Source: Streptomyces sp. NBC_01210 | GTDB lineage: Bacteria > Actinomycetota > Actinomycetes > Streptomycetales > Streptomycetaceae | Assembly (NCBI RefSeq): GCF_036010325.1 | Contig: NZ_CP108549.1 | Coordinates: 7,130,001-7,194,000, forward strand | Direction: 5' to 3' | DNA length: 64,000 nucleotides | Shown here: piece after piece, positions 61,330 to 64,000 of the stretch | Layout: each line of letters opens with the position of its first letter | Numbering within the stretch: the stretch's first letter is position 1 | Notes under the pieces: model-generated | Told to the model about the DNA's origin: nothing | What the model saw: only the letters and a program-made list of their open reading frames with translations | The model's database searches: none | Made by a program: the position numbers and the translations under genes

Positions 61330-62931
61330 TCAGACGGCATGCGGCAGCCTGGGGCTCGCCGCCCTGCGGTCCAGCGACACCGGGTCCGGCTCCGGGTGCG
61401 GCGCGCACGAGGCGCGCCGCACCGGCGTCCTCCCGTGCAGCAGGTAGTCCTCCAGATAGCCGTTGACGCACTTGTTGTCGCCGCCGCCGATGCCGTGCGT
61501 ACCGGCCTTCTCCTCCGTGATCAGCACCGAACCCTTCAGCCGCCGCGCCAGCTCAAGCGCCCCCTTGTACGGCGTCGCCGCGTCCCGCTGCGCCGCCAGG
61601 ATCAGCACCGGAGGCAGCGCACCGCGCTGCGTGCGCACCTCCAGCGGCTGCTGCCGCGGAGCCGGCCAGAAGGCGCACGGCAGATTCATCCAGGCGTTGT
61701 CCCAGGTCTCGAAGGGTGCCTTGCGCGCCAGCGCGCTGTTGTCGCGGTCCCACACCTTCCACTCCGTCGGCCACGGAGCGTCGTTGCACTCGACGGCGGT
61801 GTAGACGGCTTGGCCGTTCTCCGCCTCCCGCGCCTCGGCCGCCTCCGGCGCCGCCTGGGCGATCAGCGGCTTCGCATTGCCCTTCAGATACTCGGACAGG
61901 GCGCCGGCGCGCCGCGTCCAGTAGCCGTCGTAGTAGCCGACCGCCAGGAACGCCGCGTGCAGTTCGCCGGGGCCGACCTTGCCGCCCGCCGGCTTTTCGG
62001 CCAGCCGGGCACGCACCCGCTCGTAACTGCGCGCCACCGCCTCGGGTGTGGCGCCCAGGTGGTACGTCTTGTCGTGCTTGGCGACCCAGACGCGGAAGTC
62101 CGCCCAGCGGCTCTCGAAAGCGAACGACTGGTCGAGGTTGTTGCGGTACCAGATCTGCTCCGTGGCCGGGTTGACCGCCGAGTCGAAGACCATGCGGCGC
62201 ACATGGGACGGGAAGAGGGTCGCGTACAGGGCGCCGAAGTAGGTGCCGTACGAGGCGCCCATGAAGGTCAGCTTCTGCTCCCCGAGCGCCGCCCGCAGCA
62301 CCTCCAGGTCACGGGCGTTGTTGAGCGAGGTGTAGTGGCGCAGCGCCTGTCCCGCGTTGCGCGCGCAGCCCTGCGCGTACGCCTTCGCCTGCGCGATCCG
62401 CTCCTGCTTGTACGAGGGGGAGGGCTGGACCGGTGCCGGGGTCGGCGCCTTGAGGAAGTCGGCCGGGGCCATGCAGGAGAGCGGCGCGGAGCGGCCGACA
62501 CCGCGCGGGGAGTAGCCGACGATGTCGTAGGCGCGGGCGATGCCCTTCCACTCGGGGAGCGCGGCGGCCATCGGGAAGTACATGCTGGAGGCGCCGGGAC
62601 CGCCGGGGTTGTAGATGAACGCGCCCTGGTACTCGGCCGGCTTGCCGGTCGCCTTCCCGCGGCTGACCGTCAGCTCGATCTGCCGGCCGGCGGGTTCGGC
62701 GTAGTCGAGCGGGACCTTCACCGTGCCGCACTGGATCGAATCGGGCAGCATCTCGGCTTCGGGGCAGCGTCCGAAGGCGATGCCCGCCGCGGCGGCACGC
62801 GCGGCCGCGACGGCCGTGCCGTGCGACGCGGCGGAAGCGGTGGTGGCACCGCCGGCCGGAGCGACGACGAGAGCGGACAGAACCAAGGAACCGAGGCTTG
62901 TCACGGCCCCGTACTTCGCAACTGCTCTCAT
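61330..62931 (-). CDS. Secreted TAP-like serine peptidase / alpha/beta hydrolase (S33), intact triad
   Basis: This 533-aa protein starts at the ATG at 62931 (AAAGGAA) with a signal peptide (SLVLSALVVAPAGGATTASAA). It has VKVPLDYAEP, the oxyanion loop YNPGGPGASS, DIVGYSPRGVGRS, the nucleophile elbow GASYG (Ser227), the acid site LAAQRDAATPY and the base in AGTHGIGG. So all catalytic residues of Streptomyces tripeptidyl-aminopeptidase-like enzymes are present, in contrast to the degenerate relative at 11.6 kb. Likely role: extracellular release of short peptides. Confidence 0.92.
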   Translation of the reverse strand: MRAVAKYGAVTSLGSLVLSALVVAPAGGATTASAASHGTAVAAARAAAAGIAFGRCPEAEMLPDSIQCGTVKVPLDYAEPAGRQIELTVSRGKATGKPAEYQGAFIYNPGGPGASSMYFPMAAALPEWKGIARAYDIVGYSPRGVGRSAPLSCMAPADFLKAPTPAPVQPSPSYKQERIAQAKAYAQGCARNAGQALRHYTSLNNARDLEVLRAALGEQKLTFMGASYGTYFGALYATLFPSHVRRMVFDSAVNPATEQIWYRNNLDQSFAFESRWADFRVWVAKHDKTYHLGATPEAVARSYERVRARLAEKPAGGKVGPGELHAAFLAVGYYDGYWTRRAGALSEYLKGNAKPLIAQAAPEAAEAREAENGQAVYTAVECNDAPWPTEWKVWDRDNSALARKAPFETWDNAWMNLPCAFWPAPRQQPLEVRTQRGALPPVLILAAQRDAATPYKGALELARRLKGSVLITEEKAGTHGIGGGDNKCVNGYLEDYLLHGRTPVRRASCAPHPEPDPVSLDRRAASPRLPHAV

Positions 62932-63030
62932 CGCGTTCCTTTCGCGTGCACGGCGGCCGGCGGCCACGGGACGAAAGGGATCCTTGGCGGGACGATTAAC
63001 GATGTAAAGCACCGATGTCCGGTGTCGGGG

Positions 63031-63804
63031 TCAATGACTCCGATGCGCCGTACGGCCGCCGGTGAGCGCCGCACGCAGGACCGGATCGTCGACGGCGCCG
63101 ACACCGCGGACGGCGACTGCGGTCAGGAACGCGCGCTCGTCGCCGCCACTCCTGGGGGAGAGCGAGCCGAGCAGTCGCTGACCGGCGGGCGAGGCCCAGC
63201 GGGTGTACGGATGCACCTCGACCCGCGCAATGGCGAGACAGCCGAGAGTGAGCAGCAGGGGCAGCGCGAACCAGGCGAGGACCGGGGCGTCGGCGCCCTG
63301 CTCCTGAGGAAGCAGCAGCGTGGCGGCCGCCAGCGCCACGGTGAGTACGGTGGCGCCCTGCACACCGCGCACGGCGGAGGCGACGTGCGACCTGACGTTG
63401 TCGGGAACCGCGAGGCCGGCGCTGACGAGGCGGTCGGCCAGCGCCCGTACCGCGTCCGCGGCGGACGCAGCGGCTCGTACCGCCGCTGTCCGGGCCTGCC
63501 CCGCCGGCCCTATCGCTCCGATGACCGAGCGCTCCAGATCGTCCTCGCACTCCGGGTCGACGACCGTGGCCCAGCCGGTGTGCGCGAGCAGCAGCCTGCG
63601 GCGGCGGTGCATGGAGACGAGGGTGAGATCGGTGACCCGGTGCGGGCCGCCGGCCAGGAACGCGGCCTCGTACAGAGTCAGCGCCTGCTTCCGGCCGGGG
63701 CTCTCGGCGGCGGGGCGAGCGGCTTCTACGGCAGCGAGACAGAGCCGGGCGCAGCTGGTGCCCGCCGCGGCCCATGCGACCAGCACGAAGAGGACCGAGA
63801 ACAT
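63031..63804 (-). CDS. TIGR04222-type membrane protein
   Basis: This 257-aa protein has an N-terminal membrane segment (FSVLFVLVAWAAAGTSC), then LTLYEAAFLAGGPHRVTDLTLVSMHRRRRLLLAHTGWATVVDPE, the hallmark of TIGR04222 domain proteins, a helical middle, and two further membrane segments (ATVLTVALAAATLLLP, LAWFALPLLLTLGCLAI). Function unknown. It is about 100 nt upstream of the TAP-like gene on the same strand. Confidence 0.85.
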   Translation of the reverse strand: MFSVLFVLVAWAAAGTSCARLCLAAVEAARPAAESPGRKQALTLYEAAFLAGGPHRVTDLTLVSMHRRRRLLLAHTGWATVVDPECEDDLERSVIGAIGPAGQARTAAVRAAASAADAVRALADRLVSAGLAVPDNVRSHVASAVRGVQGATVLTVALAAATLLLPQEQGADAPVLAWFALPLLLTLGCLAIARVEVHPYTRWASPAGQRLLGSLSPRSGGDERAFLTAVAVRGVGAVDDPVLRAALTGGRTAHRSH

Positions 63805-63867
63805 GGCCGAGTTCTACGCGAGTTGTCCTCCGGTCCGCCATGGGCTGTTCACCATGTGGACCGGGAG

Positions 63868-64000
63868 TTATTCGTTCGTGACGGTGGGGCGTGGGCGGGA
63901 GACCGGGGGCGGCAGCGGGAAGAACGGGGTCGGTGTCGGCGTGGCGGGGCCGGCCGGCGGCGGTGTCGCGCCGCGGACGGGCGGTGGCGGCCCGGTGGGG
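63868..64000 (-). CDS. C-terminal end of a Pro-rich protein, partial
   Basis: On the minus strand a frame enters at the window edge and ends with TAA at 63870-63868. It reads GATPPPAGPATPTPTPFFPL and ends RPRPTVTNE; third positions are mostly G or C. This looks like a Pro/Thr-rich tail of a secreted or membrane protein whose body lies beyond the window. No family can be assigned. Confidence 0.5.
   Translation of the reverse strand, partial: PTGPPPPVRGATPPPAGPATPTPTPFFPLPPPVSRPRPTVTNE

Overview
The window is a high-GC actinobacterial chromosome segment, almost certainly Streptomyces. Codon third positions are strongly G/C, GTG starts and 4-nt start/stop overlaps are common, and the order HTH-MurA, aconitase, ngcEFG, rok7B7, xylFGH, dxs, fatty-acid oxidation pair, RNase D, DUF3000, hemE, coproporphyrinogen oxidase, chdC matches, from memory, the S. 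coelicolor SCO5998-SCO604x region. No rRNA, tRNA, integrase, insertion sequence or CRISPR array was seen.

The left third (1-22.3 kb) is accessory. 1-3.4 kb (minus strand) holds an envelope-glycosylation pair, a GT2 glycosyltransferase with a GtrA-like tail and a multi-pass mannosyltransferase-like protein cut by the window edge. It lies downstream of a SigE-family sigma factor and a single-pass membrane protein. 4.2-13.1 kb (plus strand) looks like a compact specialised-metabolism locus: a CypX-like cytochrome P450, a P-loop ATPase regulator, a 14-TM MFS exporter, an SRPBCC protein, a carotenoid-cleavage-type oxygenase, and a secreted TAP-like alpha/beta hydrolase that has lost all three catalytic residues. 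13.3-18.9 kb (minus strand) is an FxLD-type class I lanthipeptide operon: a 49-aa precursor, LanB, LanC and a PIMT-like methyltransferase. It is flanked by an ATP-binding HATPase and by a divergent XRE-TPR regulator plus NUDIX hydrolase. The regulator carries an in-frame TTA codon, so bldA control is possible.

22.3-26 kb is a transition: an HTH domain fused to a MurA-type transferase, an intact and a broken VOC paralogue in opposite orientation, another VOC gene, and a TnsA-like endonuclease pseudogene whose middle segment is inverted. A shared palindrome ATCTC-N6-GAGAT occurs just upstream of both the HTH-MurA gene and aconitase.

26-46 kb is carbon metabolism: aconitase (with an iron-box-like sequence), a secreted FG-GAP protein, a 1277-aa GH92 alpha-mannosidase divergent from the N-acetylglucosamine/chitobiose importer ngcEFG (with a DasR-box-like site between them), the ROK regulator Rok7B7, the xylose-type importer xylFGH, dxs and an amino-acid permease. 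47-64 kb is housekeeping: an NYN-domain protein, a fadB-like and thiolase pair, a nested-inverted-repeat element, RNase D, an orphan response regulator, DUF3000, hemE, an acyltransferase, a flavin disulfide reductase, a DUF4349 lipoprotein, coproporphyrinogen oxidase and coproheme decarboxylase (late heme synthesis), an intact TAP-like peptidase, and a TIGR04222 membrane protein. A Pro-rich C-terminus of a further gene is cut by the right edge.
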